A stretch of DNA of 64,000 nucleotides from Enterobacter asburiae (GCA_011754535.1 JAAQVN010000001.1:1612001-1676000); one strand, 5' to 3'; positions 8,344 through 21,420 are shown, counted from the stretch's first letter. The notes: generated from the letters alone by a model not told the origin. Made by a program: numbers and translations.

Positions 8344-10272
8344 ATGAAGAAATTTCCTTGGGCGTGCGTGGCGCTGACCGCATTGTCGTTATATTCCAGT
8401 TCGCTGCTTGCAGCCAACTTTAGCGCGAGCTTTAAAAATACCGATATCCGCGAGTTTATCGATACGGTAGGCCGCAATCTTAACAAAACCATTCTCGTCG
8501 ACCCGTCCGTTCAGGGCACGGTGTCGGTCAGAACCTATAACGTGCTGACGGAAGATGAGTATTACCAGTTCTTCCTGAGCGTGCTGGATCTGTATGGTCT
8601 GTCGGTGATCCCGATGGACAACGGGATGGTGAAAGTGGTGCGCTCAAGCGTAGCCCGCACCGCGGGTGCGCCGCTGGCCGACAGCAAAAACCCGGGCAAG
8701 GGCGATGAGATCATCACCCGCGTGGTGCGCATGGAAAATGTGCCGGTGCGCGAGCTTGCCCCGCTGCTGCGTCAGCTTAACGATGCCACCGGTATCGGGA
8801 ACGTGGTCCACTTCGAACCGTCCAACGTGCTGCTGTTAACCGGTAAAGCCTCGGTGGTTAACCGCCTGGTTGACCTGGTGCAGCGCGTCGATAAAAACGG
8901 TGTTCAGCGTCGCGAAATTGTGCCGCTGCGTTTTGCTTCCGCCAAAGATCTGTCGGATATGCTGAATAACCTCAACAACGAGGAGCAGAAAGGGCAGAAC
9001 GCACCGCAGCTGGCCACAAAAGTGGTGGCCGATGACGAAACCAACAGCCTGGTGATCAGCGGCCCGGAAGACGCGCGCGCGCGTACCCGTTCCCTTATTC
9101 ATCAGCTGGACCGTGAGCAGAACAACGAGGGGAATACCCGCGTCTTCTATCTCAAATATGCCAGCGCCACCAAAGTGGTTCCGGTTCTCACCGGGATTGG
9201 CGAGCAGCTGAAAGACAAGCCGGGCACCGCCAAAGCGAAAACCGCGAGAGCCTCAACGGATCTGAATATTACCGCCGACGAGTCAACCAACTCCCTGGTG
9301 ATCACCGCGCAGCCTAACGTGATGAACTCCCTGGAGAAGGTGATCGACAAGCTGGATATTCGTCGTCCGCAGGTGCTGGTGGAAGCGATCATTGCTGAAG
9401 TGCAGGACGGCAACGGCCTGGATCTCGGCGTGCAGTGGACCGGCAAGCACGGTGGCGTACAGTTCGGCTCCACCGGCCTGCCAATCAGCCAGATTAAGAA
9501 CGGCACCATGAAGGGGGCGAGCTTCACCGGCCTGGCGACCGGCTTCTTTAACGGTGATTTCGGCGCCCTGATGACCGCGCTCTCTACCGACGGTAAAAAC
9601 GACATTCTCTCCACGCCAAGCGTCGTTACGCTGGATAACAAAGAAGCGTCGTTTAACGTCGGCCAGGACGTGCCGGTCCTTTCCGGTTCGCAGACCACCA
9701 GCGGCGACAACGTCTTTAACTCCGTTGAGCGTAAGACCGTCGGTACCAAGCTGAAAATTGTGCCGCAAATCAACGATGGCGACATGATCCACCTGAAGAT
9801 TGAGCAGGAAGTGTCCAGCGTTGACAACAGCGCAACGGAAGACGCCAGCCTCGGCCCAACCTTCAACACCCGCACCATCAATAACGAAGTGATGGTGCAC
9901 AGCGGTCAGACGGTGGTGCTTGGCGGCCTGATGGAAAATGTCACTAAACAGTCGGTCTCCAAAGTCCCGCTGCTGGGCGATATCCCGCTGGTCGGGCAGC
10001 TGTTCCGCTACACCTCGCAGGATACCTCCAAGCGCAACCTGATGGTGTTTATCCATACCACCGTCCTGCGTGACGACGAAAACTACAGCGCGGCGTCGAA
10101 AGAGAAATATGACCAGATCCGCGTTCGCCAGATGCAGCGCGCGGAGGAGAAAAAGCTCGGCATTCTTGAACCGGCGGATAACGCCGTTTTACCCGCGTTT
10201 CCGTCGACCGGCACCAGTACCCACGCCGCTCCGGTGAAAACCAGCGCGACGCGCAATCCGTTTAAAGAGTAA
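8344..10272 (+). CDS. gspD: GspD, type II secretion outer-membrane secretin
   Basis: This 642-residue secretin forms the outer-membrane pore for folded exoproteins. The signal peptide covers residues 1-23/24 (S-L-L-A-A before N-F-S-A). The N0 domain ([12 protein letters not shown]) follows, then N1-N3 repeats to about residue 340, then the secretin core with V-P-V-L-S-G near 443 and G-G-L-M-E-N and [14 protein letters not shown] near 525-550. The C-terminal 60 residues are the S-domain-type tail that pilotins bind in relatives. No pilotin gene is in the window. Confidence 0.97.
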   Translation: MKKFPWACVALTALSLYSSSLLAANFSASFKNTDIREFIDTVGRNLNKTILVDPSVQGTVSVRTYNVLTEDEYYQFFLSVLDLYGLSVIPMDNGMVKVVRSSVARTAGAPLADSKNPGKGDEIITRVVRMENVPVRELAPLLRQLNDATGIGNVVHFEPSNVLLLTGKASVVNRLVDLVQRVDKNGVQRREIVPLRFASAKDLSDMLNNLNNEEQKGQNAPQLATKVVADDETNSLVISGPEDARARTRSLIHQLDREQNNEGNTRVFYLKYASATKVVPVLTGIGEQLKDKPGTAKAKTARASTDLNITADESTNSLVITAQPNVMNSLEKVIDKLDIRRPQVLVEAIIAEVQDGNGLDLGVQWTGKHGGVQFGSTGLPISQIKNGTMKGASFTGLATGFFNGDFGALMTALSTDGKNDILSTPSVVTLDNKEASFNVGQDVPVLSGSQTTSGDNVFNSVERKTVGTKLKIVPQINDGDMIHLKIEQEVSSVDNSATEDASLGPTFNTRTINNEVMVHSGQTVVLGGLMENVTKQSVSKVPLLGDIPLVGQLFRYTSQDTSKRNLMVFIHTTVLRDDENYSAASKEKYDQIRVRQMQRAEEKKLGILEPADNAVLPAFPSTGTSTHAAPVKTSATRNPFKE

Positions 10273-10286
10273 GGCGGAGGGGCAAC

Positions 10287-11765
10287 GTGGACGAACTGAG
10301 TAAAACTCTGTGTAGCAGCAGCTACGCAAAAGATAACGGCGTTTTATTTTATAACAATGACGTCTATATCCGTGATGACACTCCGGCATTTGCACTGCTG
10401 GAGGTGCGCCGGGTGCTGGGACGCGCGTTCGTCCCGGTCACCCTGACGCCGGAAGCGTTTGACGAGATGCTGGCCAAAATCTGGCAGCAGAGCAGCGGCG
10501 TGTCGCAGCAGCTGGTAGACGACATGGACGCGGACATCGACCTGATGGCGTTAACCGAGGAGATCCCGGACAACGAAGATCTGCTCGATAACGACGAAAA
10601 CTCGCCGGTGATCCGCCTTATCAACGCCATTCTCGGCGAGGCGGTGAAAGACGGCGCGTCGGATATTCATATCGAAACCTTTGAGCGCACGCTGAGCATT
10701 CGCTTCCGCGTCGACGGCGTGCTGCGCCCGGTGCTTCAGCCGGCGCGCAAGCTCGCGCCGCTGCTGGTGTCGCGTATTAAGGTCATGTCGAAGCTGGATA
10801 TCGCCGAGAAGCGCCTGCCGCAGGATGGCCGTATCTCCCTGCGCATTGGCCGCAAGGCGATTGACGTGCGTGTCTCGACCATTCCGTCCCAGTACGGCGA
10901 GCGCGTGGTCATGCGTCTGCTCGATAAAAGCAATCTGAAGCCCGACATCAACAAGCTGGGGCTGATTGATGAAGAGCTGGAGAAGTTAAAGGGGCTGATT
11001 GACCGCCCGCACGGCATTATCCTGGTCACCGGGCCGACAGGTTCCGGTAAAAGTACCACCCTGTACGCCATTCTTTCGGCGCTGAACGGTCACGAACGCA
11101 ACATCCTGACCGTTGAAGACCCGATTGAATACGAGCTGGAAGGGGTGGGGCAGACGCAGGTTAACCCGCGCGTGGACATGACCTTTGCCCGCGGGCTGCG
11201 CGCCATTCTGCGTCAGGACCCGGACGTGGTGATGATCGGGGAAATTCGCGACGGTGAAACCGCGCAAATCGCGGTGCAGGCGTCGCTCACCGGTCACCTG
11301 GTCATGTCTACGCTGCACACCAACAGCGCCGCAGGGGCGATTACGCGTCTGCGGGATATGGGGCTGGAGTCGTTTTTAATCGGATCATCGTTGCTCGGTG
11401 TCATTGCCCAGCGTCTGGTGCGCCGGCTGTGCACGCACTGCCGGACCACCAGTCCGCTGGACGCCAATGAAAAAGCGCTGTTCAGCTTTATGGACGCGCC
11501 GCCAAAAGCAATCTATCGCGCGGTGGGCTGTGAACACTGCCGCCAGAGCGGCTATCAGGGCCGGGCCGGTATTCATGAGTTCCTGGTGGTGGACAGCACC
11601 ATGCGCCGCGCCATTCATGAAGATAAAGACGAAATGTCGATTGAAACGCAGCTTTTTAAGCAGGCCTACAGCCTGCGTGAAAACGGGCTGCTAAAGGTGA
11701 TTAGCGGCGTGACCTCTCTGGAAGAGGTGATGCGCGTCACCGCCGAGCGTGGGGGGGATGCGTAA
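10287..11765 (+). CDS. gspE: GspE, type II secretion assembly ATPase
   Basis: This 492-residue cytoplasmic hexameric ATPase drives pseudopilus growth. It starts with GTG preceded by GGCGGAGGGG. Motifs visible are Walker A G-P-T-G-S-G-K-S (residues 249-256), the Asp box T-V-E-D-P-I-E-Y, Walker B M-I-G-E-I-R-D and the His box [10 protein letters not shown]. The zinc-binding tetracysteine is present as C382-x2-C385 and C415-x2-C418. Its N1 domain should bind GspL. The stop overlaps the gspF start (TAATG). Confidence 0.97.
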   Translation: MDELSKTLCSSSYAKDNGVLFYNNDVYIRDDTPAFALLEVRRVLGRAFVPVTLTPEAFDEMLAKIWQQSSGVSQQLVDDMDADIDLMALTEEIPDNEDLLDNDENSPVIRLINAILGEAVKDGASDIHIETFERTLSIRFRVDGVLRPVLQPARKLAPLLVSRIKVMSKLDIAEKRLPQDGRISLRIGRKAIDVRVSTIPSQYGERVVMRLLDKSNLKPDINKLGLIDEELEKLKGLIDRPHGIILVTGPTGSGKSTTLYAILSALNGHERNILTVEDPIEYELEGVGQTQVNPRVDMTFARGLRAILRQDPDVVMIGEIRDGETAQIAVQASLTGHLVMSTLHTNSAAGAITRLRDMGLESFLIGSSLLGVIAQRLVRRLCTHCRTTSPLDANEKALFSFMDAPPKAIYRAVGCEHCRQSGYQGRAGIHEFLVVDSTMRRAIHEDKDEMSIETQLFKQAYSLRENGLLKVISGVTSLEEVMRVTAERGGDA

Positions 11766-12973
11766 TGGCCTTCTACGCCTGGACGGCGACGGATGCCGCG
11801 GGGAAAACCCAGCGCGGTACGCTGCAGGCCGAGGGGCAAAAGCAGGTTCGCCAGATGCTTCGCGAGCAAAAGCTGATGCCCGTCAGCATCACCGAAACCC
11901 GTGAAGCGGCGTCCGCCGGAAAAGCAAAAACCGGGGCAAAGCTCTCAACGCCGGTGCTGTCGATGTTTACCCGCCAGCTTTCCACGTTGGTCAACGCCGC
12001 GCTGCCGCTGGAGAGTGCGCTGAAGGCGATCTCTAAGCAGACGGAAGACAAAAAGCTGGCAGCGATGGTGGTGGAGATTCGCGAGAAGGTGGTGGAAGGG
12101 CACACGCTGTTTGACGCCTTCAGCCAGTTTCCGCGCACCTTCGACAAGCTCTACTGCACGCTGGTGATGGCCGGTGAAAAGACCGGCCACCTGGGCGACG
12201 TGCTGGAGAAGCTGGCGGAGTACAACGAGCAGCGCCAGAAGATGAAGAGCAAGCTGACGCAGGCGATGGTCTACCCGATCACCCTGACCGTGGTGGCCAT
12301 CGCGGTCATCAGCATTCTGCTGGTGGCGGTGGTGCCGCAGGTGATTGAGCAGTTCACCCACATGAAGCAGCAGCTGCCGATCACTACCCGCACGCTGATT
12401 GCGGTGAGCGATTTCCTGCAGGCGTACGGCATCTATATTGTGGGCATCCTGGGGGGCGGCTTTATCGGCTTTAAAACCTGGCTCAGAAATGTCAAAAACC
12501 GCTTTCGCTGGAACAGCTGGCTGGTGAACGGTTCGCCGATTAAAAAGCTGGTGTGCGCCATCAACAGCGCCCGCTATATCCGCACCCTGAGCATTCTGCA
12601 GGCCAGCAGCGTGCCGCTGCTGGAGGGGATGTATATCGCGATGGACGGTATCGAAAACCTCTACGCCCGGCAGGTGCTGGAGCAGGCGGCGGATACCGTG
12701 CGACAGGGGGCATCCCTTTACGCGGCGCTTGAACAGGCGAAATTATTCCCGCCGACCATGCTGTATATGATTGCCTCCGGCGAAGAGAGCGGGGAATTAG
12801 GTAATTTAATGGACCGCGCGGCGGAAAACCAGGAATCAGCATTACAGCATCGCATTACATTAACGCTGTCGGTATTTGAACCGGCGCTGGTGGTATCCAT
12901 GGCAACGATTGTTTTATTCATCGTACTGTCAATATTACAACCGCTTCTGCAACTTAATAATATGGTAGGTTAA
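11765..12973 (+). CDS. gspF: GspF, type II secretion platform membrane protein
   Basis: This 402-residue polytopic inner-membrane protein has two T2SSF cytoplasmic domains, around residues 70-190 (F-T-R-Q-L-S-T-L-V-N-A-A-L-P-L) and 270-390 (a second helical copy with S-G-E-E-S-G-E-L-G-N). Three hydrophobic segments lie near 170-192, 220-240 and 375-395. Family members sit at the centre of the assembly platform above GspE. The length is typical. Confidence 0.97.
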   Translation: MAFYAWTATDAAGKTQRGTLQAEGQKQVRQMLREQKLMPVSITETREAASAGKAKTGAKLSTPVLSMFTRQLSTLVNAALPLESALKAISKQTEDKKLAAMVVEIREKVVEGHTLFDAFSQFPRTFDKLYCTLVMAGEKTGHLGDVLEKLAEYNEQRQKMKSKLTQAMVYPITLTVVAIAVISILLVAVVPQVIEQFTHMKQQLPITTRTLIAVSDFLQAYGIYIVGILGGGFIGFKTWLRNVKNRFRWNSWLVNGSPIKKLVCAINSARYIRTLSILQASSVPLLEGMYIAMDGIENLYARQVLEQAADTVRQGASLYAALEQAKLFPPTMLYMIASGEESGELGNLMDRAAENQESALQHRITLTLSVFEPALVVSMATIVLFIVLSILQPLLQLNNMVG

Positions 12974-12976
12974 ATC

Positions 12977-13426
12977 ATGGCTTTAAAACGTAAAAACCTG
13001 GCGCGCCAGGCGGGCTTCACGTTGCTCGAATTAATGGTGGTGATTGTTATTCTCGGTGTTCTGGCGAGTATGGTAGTGCCAAACTTAATGGGGAATAAAG
13101 AGAAAGCGGACGAACAAAAAGCGACCAGCGATATTGTTGCGCTCGAAGGTTCACTGGATATGTATAAGCTGGATAACCACCGCTATCCGACCACAGAGCA
13201 GGGCCTGCAGGCGCTGGTGACCAAGCCTGAAATCGCGCCAATTCCGAACGGCTACCGCGCCGATGGCTATATCCGCCGCCTGCCGCAGGATCCGTGGGGC
13301 GGGGATTACATTCTGGTGAGCCCGGGCGAACACGGCGCGGTCGACGTCTTCTCAGCCGGTCCGGACGGTGAAGCGAATACCACCGATGATATTACGAACT
13401 GGTCTCTGGACAAGAAAGAGAAATAA
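12977..13426 (+). CDS. gspG: GspG, major pseudopilin
   Basis: This 149-residue prepilin is the main subunit of the periplasmic pseudopilus. A short basic leader ending in Gly precedes the N-methylation site F-T-L-L-E-L-M-V-V-I-V-I-L-G, with cleavage by GspO expected between G and F. The C-terminal domain has the calcium-site region D-P-W-G-G-D-Y and D-V-F-S-A-G-P-D-G-E that is diagnostic for GspG. It starts 3 nt after gspF and its stop overlaps gspH. Confidence 0.97.
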   Translation: MALKRKNLARQAGFTLLELMVVIVILGVLASMVVPNLMGNKEKADEQKATSDIVALEGSLDMYKLDNHRYPTTEQGLQALVTKPEIAPIPNGYRADGYIRRLPQDPWGGDYILVSPGEHGAVDVFSAGPDGEANTTDDITNWSLDKKEK

Positions 13427-13911
13427 TGAATAAACAACGCGGCTTTACGTTGCTGGAAATTATTCTGGCGCTGGTGATATTTGCCAGCTGCGCCATGATG
13501 GTAGTGTCAACAATACCTTCGCGTAGCGGTGCGGATATATTTGGCCAGCAATTAAAAGCCCTCGTTGATTATGGTTCAGACCGTGCGGTGATGGACGGAA
13601 ATATCGTCGGGCTGGTGATTACCACCGATAACTATCAGCTGGTGACGCTCGAAGATAAAAATGGCGAACGTCGCTGGGTGCCTTTATCCGCGGGGCGAAT
13701 TACCACCAAAGGCGATTTCCCGGAGGAGATGCACGTTTCGCTCTCGCCGCAGCGCCTTGCCGCCACGGTAACCTCCGACCCGCAGGTGCTCTTTTTACCG
13801 GACGGCGAAATCAGCCGCTTCACGCTGACGCTGCAAAGCTACGACAAACAGCACCATTTCCGCGTGGTGTCGCAAGGCGCGGCCCCGGTATCGGTAGAAA
13901 ACGATGGCTAA
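13426..13911 (+). CDS. gspH: GspH, minor pseudopilin
   Basis: This 161-residue prepilin has the processing site Q-R-G before F-T-L-L-E-I-I-L-A-L-V-I-F, followed by a beta-rich globular domain. In other systems GspH binds the GspI-J-K tip complex. Its start overlaps the gspG stop by one base, and its end overlaps gspI by 8 nt. Identity follows from order and size; minor pseudopilins are poorly conserved beyond the N-terminal helix. Confidence 0.92.
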   Translation: MNKQRGFTLLEIILALVIFASCAMMVVSTIPSRSGADIFGQQLKALVDYGSDRAVMDGNIVGLVITTDNYQLVTLEDKNGERRWVPLSAGRITTKGDFPEEMHVSLSPQRLAATVTSDPQVLFLPDGEISRFTLTLQSYDKQHHFRVVSQGAAPVSVENDG

Positions 13912-14284
13912 CGGCAATAAAAAGCAAAAGGGGATGACGCTGCTGGAGGTAATGGTCGCGCTGGTGATCTTCTCCACCGCCGCGCTGGCGCTGATGAACT
14001 CCGTCACCCTGAACGTGCGTTTCACCCACGGTCTGGCCGAAACGCTGCAGGCCGGCTGGGTGGCGGAAAATCAGCTGGCGGAAGCGCAGCTCACGAAAAC
14101 CGACTTCCCGGACGCCGAGGAGCAGGGGACGGAAATCATGGGCGGGCGCAGCTGGAACTGGCGCAAGCAGCGGGTAAAAACCGCCGACAACGTCTGGGCG
14201 AACGCGATTCGCGTCTACGCGGAAGGCGACGACAGCCAGCCGGTTATTGCCCTGCACATCATTCCGCCGGGAGAGAGCAAGTGA
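13904..14284 (+). CDS. gspI: GspI, minor pseudopilin
   Basis: This 126-residue prepilin has the leader K-K-Q-K-G before M-T-L-L-E-V-M-V-A-L-V-I-F. It is the core of the GspI-J-K tip complex that starts pseudopilus assembly. The globular part includes the family-typical W-V-A-E-N-Q near residues 47-52 and G-G-R-S-W-N-W. It overlaps gspH (8 nt) and gspJ (GTGA, 4 nt), which indicates tightly coupled translation. Confidence 0.93.
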   Translation: MANGNKKQKGMTLLEVMVALVIFSTAALALMNSVTLNVRFTHGLAETLQAGWVAENQLAEAQLTKTDFPDAEEQGTEIMGGRSWNWRKQRVKTADNVWANAIRVYAEGDDSQPVIALHIIPPGESK

Positions 14285-14910
14285 AAAAAACGCGACGCCA
14301 GCGCGGATTTACCCTGCTGGAGATCATGATTGCCCTGACCATCTTCGCGGTGATCAGCACGCTGGCCTGGCAAATTCTGGACGGCGCGATGCGCACCAGT
14401 TCGGCGACGGATGCCAGCGCCGCAAAGCTCAACCAGTTGCAGCGGGCCTGGAATCTGATGGAGCGCGATTTTTATCAGCTTCAGGCGCGCGCGCCGCGTA
14501 ACGAGCCGGAACTGTTTCGTCAGGAGGGCGATGCCCTTGAGCTGACCACCCTGAACGGGGTGAGTGGAACGGTTCAGCTGGAGCGCGTGCGCTGGCGGCT
14601 GGAAGAGGGGCGTCTGTATCGCGACGTCTGGCCGGTGATTGACGGCCCGGCGGACGTTAAACCCGATGAGGTGCCGATTGTCAGCGAGGTGAAATCCCTG
14701 CAGTGGCGTTTTTACCGTCAGGGCTGGCAGAAAAGCTGGAGCGACGCGGCGCATCTGCCGGACGGCGTGGAGCTGACGCTGACCATGGAAAACGGCGACA
14801 CCTGGCGCTGGGTCTTCACGACCCCGGGCGATATGCCCGAAGCGGCTGCGCCCGCCGCTGCGTCTGCGCCGCCACCAGCACCAGCACCAGCACCGGAAGC
14901 AAAATCATGA
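14281..14910 (+). CDS. gspJ: GspJ, minor pseudopilin
   Basis: This 209-residue prepilin has the processing site R-Q-R-G before F-T-L-L-E-I-M-I-A-L-T-I-F, then L-Q-R-A-W-N-L-M-E-R-D, a characteristic GspJ stretch (near residues 48-58). It starts at GTG within the gspI stop. The C-terminus ends in a Pro/Ala-rich tail (P-P-P-A-P-A-P-A-P) of about 20 residues that looks disordered. It partners with GspI and GspK at the pseudopilus tip. Confidence 0.94.
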   Translation: MKKTRRQRGFTLLEIMIALTIFAVISTLAWQILDGAMRTSSATDASAAKLNQLQRAWNLMERDFYQLQARAPRNEPELFRQEGDALELTTLNGVSGTVQLERVRWRLEEGRLYRDVWPVIDGPADVKPDEVPIVSEVKSLQWRFYRQGWQKSWSDAAHLPDGVELTLTMENGDTWRWVFTTPGDMPEAAAPAAASAPPPAPAPAPEAKS

Positions 14911-15917
14911 GTGCATTACGTAAACAAAAAGGGGTCGCGCTGCTGGTGGTGCTGATCCTGCTGGTCATGATGTCGGCGCTGGCCGCCAAAATCAGCCAGC
15001 AGTTCTGCCGCAACCTGCAGAAAACCCATTACCAGGTGAGCCAGCAGCAGCTGCGCTGGGCGATGCAGGCGCAGGAAAAGGTGGTGAAAGACCGCCTGCA
15101 GGCCGACGCCAGCGGTGAAAACAAGGCCCTGAACCTTGACGGCGACTGGCATCAGCCGCTGGAAACCCGGGGCGAAGATTACACGGTGGTCAGCCAGGTG
15201 GAAGACGCGCAGGACTGCTTTAACGTCAACAACCTGCTGGCCGCAGAGAAAATACCGCAGGGGCAAAACGCGCCCGCGGTGCCGGAAAAACCGCGTAACG
15301 AGCAGATTGTTGAACAGATCCTGACGGAAAGCGGCATCAGTCACGCTACGGCGGAAGAGGTGTATCAACAGCTGGTGGACTATCTCGATGGCGACGCGAC
15401 GACGGCCAAAGACGGTGCAGAGAGCGATGCCTGGGCCGGCGTCGTGCCTGCCCGCCAGCCCGCAAACCAGATGATGCGCACCATTGCTGAGATCAAACAG
15501 CTGCCCGCGTTCCCGGCAGCGGCATACCCGAAGGTGAGCAAGCTGCTCTGCGCGCTGCCGGACTCTGCCAGCAAAGTGGATGTGAATACCCTGAAACCGG
15601 AGCAGGCCGCCTTACTGGCCGCCCTGTTCCCCGGAAAATTAACGGTAGATGACGCCGTTCGCCTGATTGATTCGCGTCCAGAAACCGGCTGGGAAAATAT
15701 GGAAACCTTCAGTAAGGCGCTGGAGCAGACCTTCCCGCAGTTGAAAGACGATCTCCCACAGGTGGCTGAGCTTCTCTCCATCAGCAGCCGGTATTTCCGG
15801 GTGAACTATACCGGCAATACCGATGAATTAACGCTTCGCGTGGTTAGCCAGCTTCAGGTCAATAACGAAGCCGGTGAGATCGTGACGTGGCAACGTCGTT
15901 ACCGAATGATTGAATAA
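14907..15917 (+). CDS. gspK: GspK, pseudopilus tip protein
   Basis: This 336-residue large minor pseudopilin has the leader R-K-Q-K-G before V-A-L-L-V-V-L-I-L-L-V; the fifth residue is not Glu, which is normal for GspK. The body has the C-F-N-V-N-N-L and K-V-D-V-N-T-L motifs of the family. I chose the ATG at 14907, inside the gspJ stop (ATGA), because it places the prepilin leader at the N-terminus; the frame is open for about 200 nt upstream but without leader features. It caps the pseudopilus. Confidence 0.94.
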   Translation: MSALRKQKGVALLVVLILLVMMSALAAKISQQFCRNLQKTHYQVSQQQLRWAMQAQEKVVKDRLQADASGENKALNLDGDWHQPLETRGEDYTVVSQVEDAQDCFNVNNLLAAEKIPQGQNAPAVPEKPRNEQIVEQILTESGISHATAEEVYQQLVDYLDGDATTAKDGAESDAWAGVVPARQPANQMMRTIAEIKQLPAFPAAAYPKVSKLLCALPDSASKVDVNTLKPEQAALLAALFPGKLTVDDAVRLIDSRPETGWENMETFSKALEQTFPQLKDDLPQVAELLSISSRYFRVNYTGNTDELTLRVVSQLQVNNEAGEIVTWQRRYRMIE

Positions 15918-15932
15918 GAAAAGTAGATCGCT

Positions 15933-17066
15933 ATGAAACAGGTACTTTTTGTTCGTCCCGATAACCGCGAGGGCGGGAAAATTATGGGGTGTGTCTCCGG
16001 CAGCCAGCAGGTTGAGACGCTGGAGAGCCTGGACGCGCTGGCGGACCATCCACTGGCGTCCCGTGTTTGTCTGCTGCTGCCCGCCAGCAGCATGATCTTC
16101 CGTCATTTTACGCTGCCGAAAAAAGTCGCCTCTCAGGCGACGGCGTTCTCCTGGATGGCGGAAGAGACGCTGATTGGCGACGTGGATAATCTCCACTGGA
16201 CGGTGCTGAACAAAAAAGGTGCCGAAGTGGATGCGGTGGCGATAGACGCCGATCTGCTGCGCGGGTGGTTAAACCGCTGTCAGGAGGCGGGGTTAAAGGT
16301 GATTCAGGTGCTGCCGGATGCCTGGCTGCTGCCCGTGACGGCTGGCGGAAGTACCCTCGTCTCCCTGGATGACAGCTACTGGCTGCGTTTATCACCGCAT
16401 ATTGCCAGTGAGATGGAAGCGAGCCTGCTGCCGCTTCTGATGCAGAAGGCCGGAGAGGGGGAGGTGTGCTGCTACGGTGAAGCGCCTGCCGGCGTCGCGG
16501 TCGACATCGCCCAGCCCTGGCAGCATCCGCTGGTGCTGATCCAGCCCCAGTGGCAAGCCTGCCGCGTCACGCTCCTGCACGGCGAATTCAGCGCGAAAGC
16601 GGGCTCGGGGAAAGCCTCGAAGGGCATCAAAGCGGCAGTTGCCGCGGCGGGTCTGCTCTCTCTCGGCCTGTTGCTGGGCCCGCGCGTCGCCATGGCCTGG
16701 ATGCTGGTGCAGCAGGAAAATCAGATTCAGCAGGAGATCCTGCAGGTTTATCAGCACCATTTTCCGAGCATGCGCCAGCAGACCAATATCAAATATCACT
16801 TTGGTCAAAACATGAAAAAGCAGAGCAAAGGGGTGTTTCTGCAGCTGGAAGATCTGGAGAAAGCCAGGCAGGCCGTACCCGCGCTGGAGATCACGCTGCT
16901 CGAATACGATGCTCAGCAAAACACGCTAACGCTGAGCGCCAGTTCGCAAAGCCAATCCGCGTTGCAGACGTTTGTAAACCAGGCGGGGGAATATTTTGAT
17001 TTCACCTTACAGCCTGTTTCGACCTCTGCTCCTTATACCGCCATGATCGCAGGGAAATATAAATGA
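15933..17066 (+). CDS. gspL: GspL, type II secretion inner-membrane ATPase anchor
   Basis: This 377-residue bitopic protein has a large cytoplasmic actin-like domain (about 1-225) that recruits GspE. One transmembrane helix (about 230-250, A-A-V-A-A-A-G-L-L-S-L-G-L-L-L) and a periplasmic ferredoxin-like domain that pairs with GspM follow. It starts 15 nt after gspK and overlaps gspM by 4 nt. Sequence conservation in this family is low, so operon order supports the call. Confidence 0.93.
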   Translation: MKQVLFVRPDNREGGKIMGCVSGSQQVETLESLDALADHPLASRVCLLLPASSMIFRHFTLPKKVASQATAFSWMAEETLIGDVDNLHWTVLNKKGAEVDAVAIDADLLRGWLNRCQEAGLKVIQVLPDAWLLPVTAGGSTLVSLDDSYWLRLSPHIASEMEASLLPLLMQKAGEGEVCCYGEAPAGVAVDIAQPWQHPLVLIQPQWQACRVTLLHGEFSAKAGSGKASKGIKAAVAAAGLLSLGLLLGPRVAMAWMLVQQENQIQQEILQVYQHHFPSMRQQTNIKYHFGQNMKKQSKGVFLQLEDLEKARQAVPALEITLLEYDAQQNTLTLSASSQSQSALQTFVNQAGEYFDFTLQPVSTSAPYTAMIAGKYK

Positions 17067-17548
17067 AAGAGCGAATCACGCAGCTTAAGTCTCGTTACCA
17101 GAATTACAGTGCCAGGGAAAAAATTATTCTGAAAATATGTGCCGTCGCGATAGCGGGGGCAGTTATTTATTACGCGGGAATGGTTCCGCTGGATAATATG
17201 ATTCAGAACAGTAAGGCCACGCTGAGCAGACAAAAAGAGACGCTGAACTGGATGCGCAGTGAAATAGATAAAAACCATCTTCAGGTCCAGATTGTCAAAA
17301 CGGATAATCCGCGCACGGTGGTGGAGAACAGCGCCCAGGAAATTCATCTGCCTCTGACAGACGTGCGTCAGGATGGGCAAACCTTATCGTTCGTGGTCAG
17401 TCGCGTAAATGTCTATGAATTAAAGAGCTGGCTGCGGGAAATAAACCAGACCTCCGGCGTCAGGCTGCAGAAAATGAACCTCACGCCGGTCGACCACCTC
17501 AGCGATGTGAAAGCGGAAGTCCAGCTCACCTGGAGCAAAAAGGCATGA
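17063..17548 (+). CDS. gspM: GspM, type II secretion inner-membrane platform protein
   Basis: This 161-residue protein has a short charged cytoplasmic N-terminus (R-Y-Q-N-Y-S-A-R-E-K), one transmembrane helix (about residues 22-42), a coiled-coil-prone stretch and a C-terminal periplasmic ferredoxin-like domain that dimerises with GspL. Its ends overlap gspL and gspO by 4 nt each. gspN does not follow it, unlike some other T2SS operons. Confidence 0.93.
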   Translation: MKERITQLKSRYQNYSAREKIILKICAVAIAGAVIYYAGMVPLDNMIQNSKATLSRQKETLNWMRSEIDKNHLQVQIVKTDNPRTVVENSAQEIHLPLTDVRQDGQTLSFVVSRVNVYELKSWLREINQTSGVRLQKMNLTPVDHLSDVKAEVQLTWSKKA

Positions 17549-18342
17549 ACACGTTCGCGCTGATGCGGGACGTATACCCGGTGGGGTTCCCGGTAATGAG
17601 TGCGATCTTCGGCAGTATTATCGAGAGCTTTCTTGGGGTGGTTGCCGAACGCGTGCCGGGCATGGTGATGCAGGAGGAGGGGGGCGGTAATCTGCTCTTT
17701 CCGGCCTCGCACTGCCCGGTGTGCCAGCACAGCCTGACCGCCTGGGAGAATATCCCGCTGGTCAGCTGGCTTGTATTACGCGGGCGCTGCCGCCAGTGCA
17801 GAACGGCTATCCCCTTGCGGCTATTTTTAATCGAACTTTTTTCCGCACTGTTTTGCGGCATCACCGCCTGGTGTATGCCAGACATCCTGTCCCTTTTCGC
17901 CCTGTGGCTGCTGGCCGCTTTTTTGCTGCCCCTGGCAATGATTGACTGGCGGCATCAGCTCCTGCCGGATTGTCTGACGCAGCCTCTGCTGTGGGCAGGA
18001 TTATTGTTCCATGCGTTTGACCACCAGATGCCGCTGCGCGATGCGCTGTTCGGTGCGGTCGCGGGCTATCTCTCCCTCTGGCTGCTCTACTGGGCATTCC
18101 GTCTGATTACCGGGCGGGAAGGGCTGGGATATGGCGATTTTAAACTGCTGGCGGCCCTGGGCGCCTGGTGCGGCTGGCAGGCGCTGCCTTCAATTGAACT
18201 CGCGGCAGCGTTGAGCGGTATTGTGGGTTATTTCACATTAAATAATTTAAATAAAAATAACCTCACTATTTCTTTCGGACCGTATCTCTCATTTGCTGGA
18301 ATAGTGGTGTTTATTGGACAGCAGTTTGCTTTCATATTTTAA
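17545..18342 (+). CDS. gspO: GspO, prepilin leader peptidase / N-methyltransferase
   Basis: This 265-residue polytopic aspartic protease cleaves the leaders of GspG-K and N-methylates the new N-termini. The cytoplasmic zinc site is C57-x2-C60 and C82-x2-C85. The catalytic aspartates are Asp134 (M-I-D-W-R) and Asp198 (G-Y-G-D-F-K), matching the GxGD family. About eight hydrophobic segments are visible. It is the last gene of the secretion operon, as in E. coli gspC-O. The sequence after it turns AT-rich, and the GH18 chitinase begins 255 nt downstream. Confidence 0.96.
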   Translation: MNTFALMRDVYPVGFPVMSAIFGSIIESFLGVVAERVPGMVMQEEGGGNLLFPASHCPVCQHSLTAWENIPLVSWLVLRGRCRQCRTAIPLRLFLIELFSALFCGITAWCMPDILSLFALWLLAAFLLPLAMIDWRHQLLPDCLTQPLLWAGLLFHAFDHQMPLRDALFGAVAGYLSLWLLYWAFRLITGREGLGYGDFKLLAALGAWCGWQALPSIELAAALSGIVGYFTLNNLNKNNLTISFGPYLSFAGIVVFIGQQFAFIF

Positions 18343-21312
<2,970 letters not shown>

Positions 21313-21326
21313 TATAGCCCGATAAA

Positions 21327-21357
21327 CACTCACCATCCCCGTGAGGGATGGTGAGTG
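21327..21357 (+). terminator. 13-bp perfect hairpin after the GH18 chitinase
   Basis: CACTCACCATCCC (21327-21339) and its exact complement (21345-21357) flank a 5-nt loop, CGTGA. The stem lies 15 nt after the stop codon. No U-run follows (ATTCAAAATT), so it may be a weak terminator or a 3' stabiliser that sets chitinase levels above the next gene. Confidence 0.6.
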
Positions 21358-21420
21358 ATTCAAAATTCATTTTACAGGATGTTGCTAAGGAGAAATCACT
21401 GACGCTTACAGCAGGTAAAA

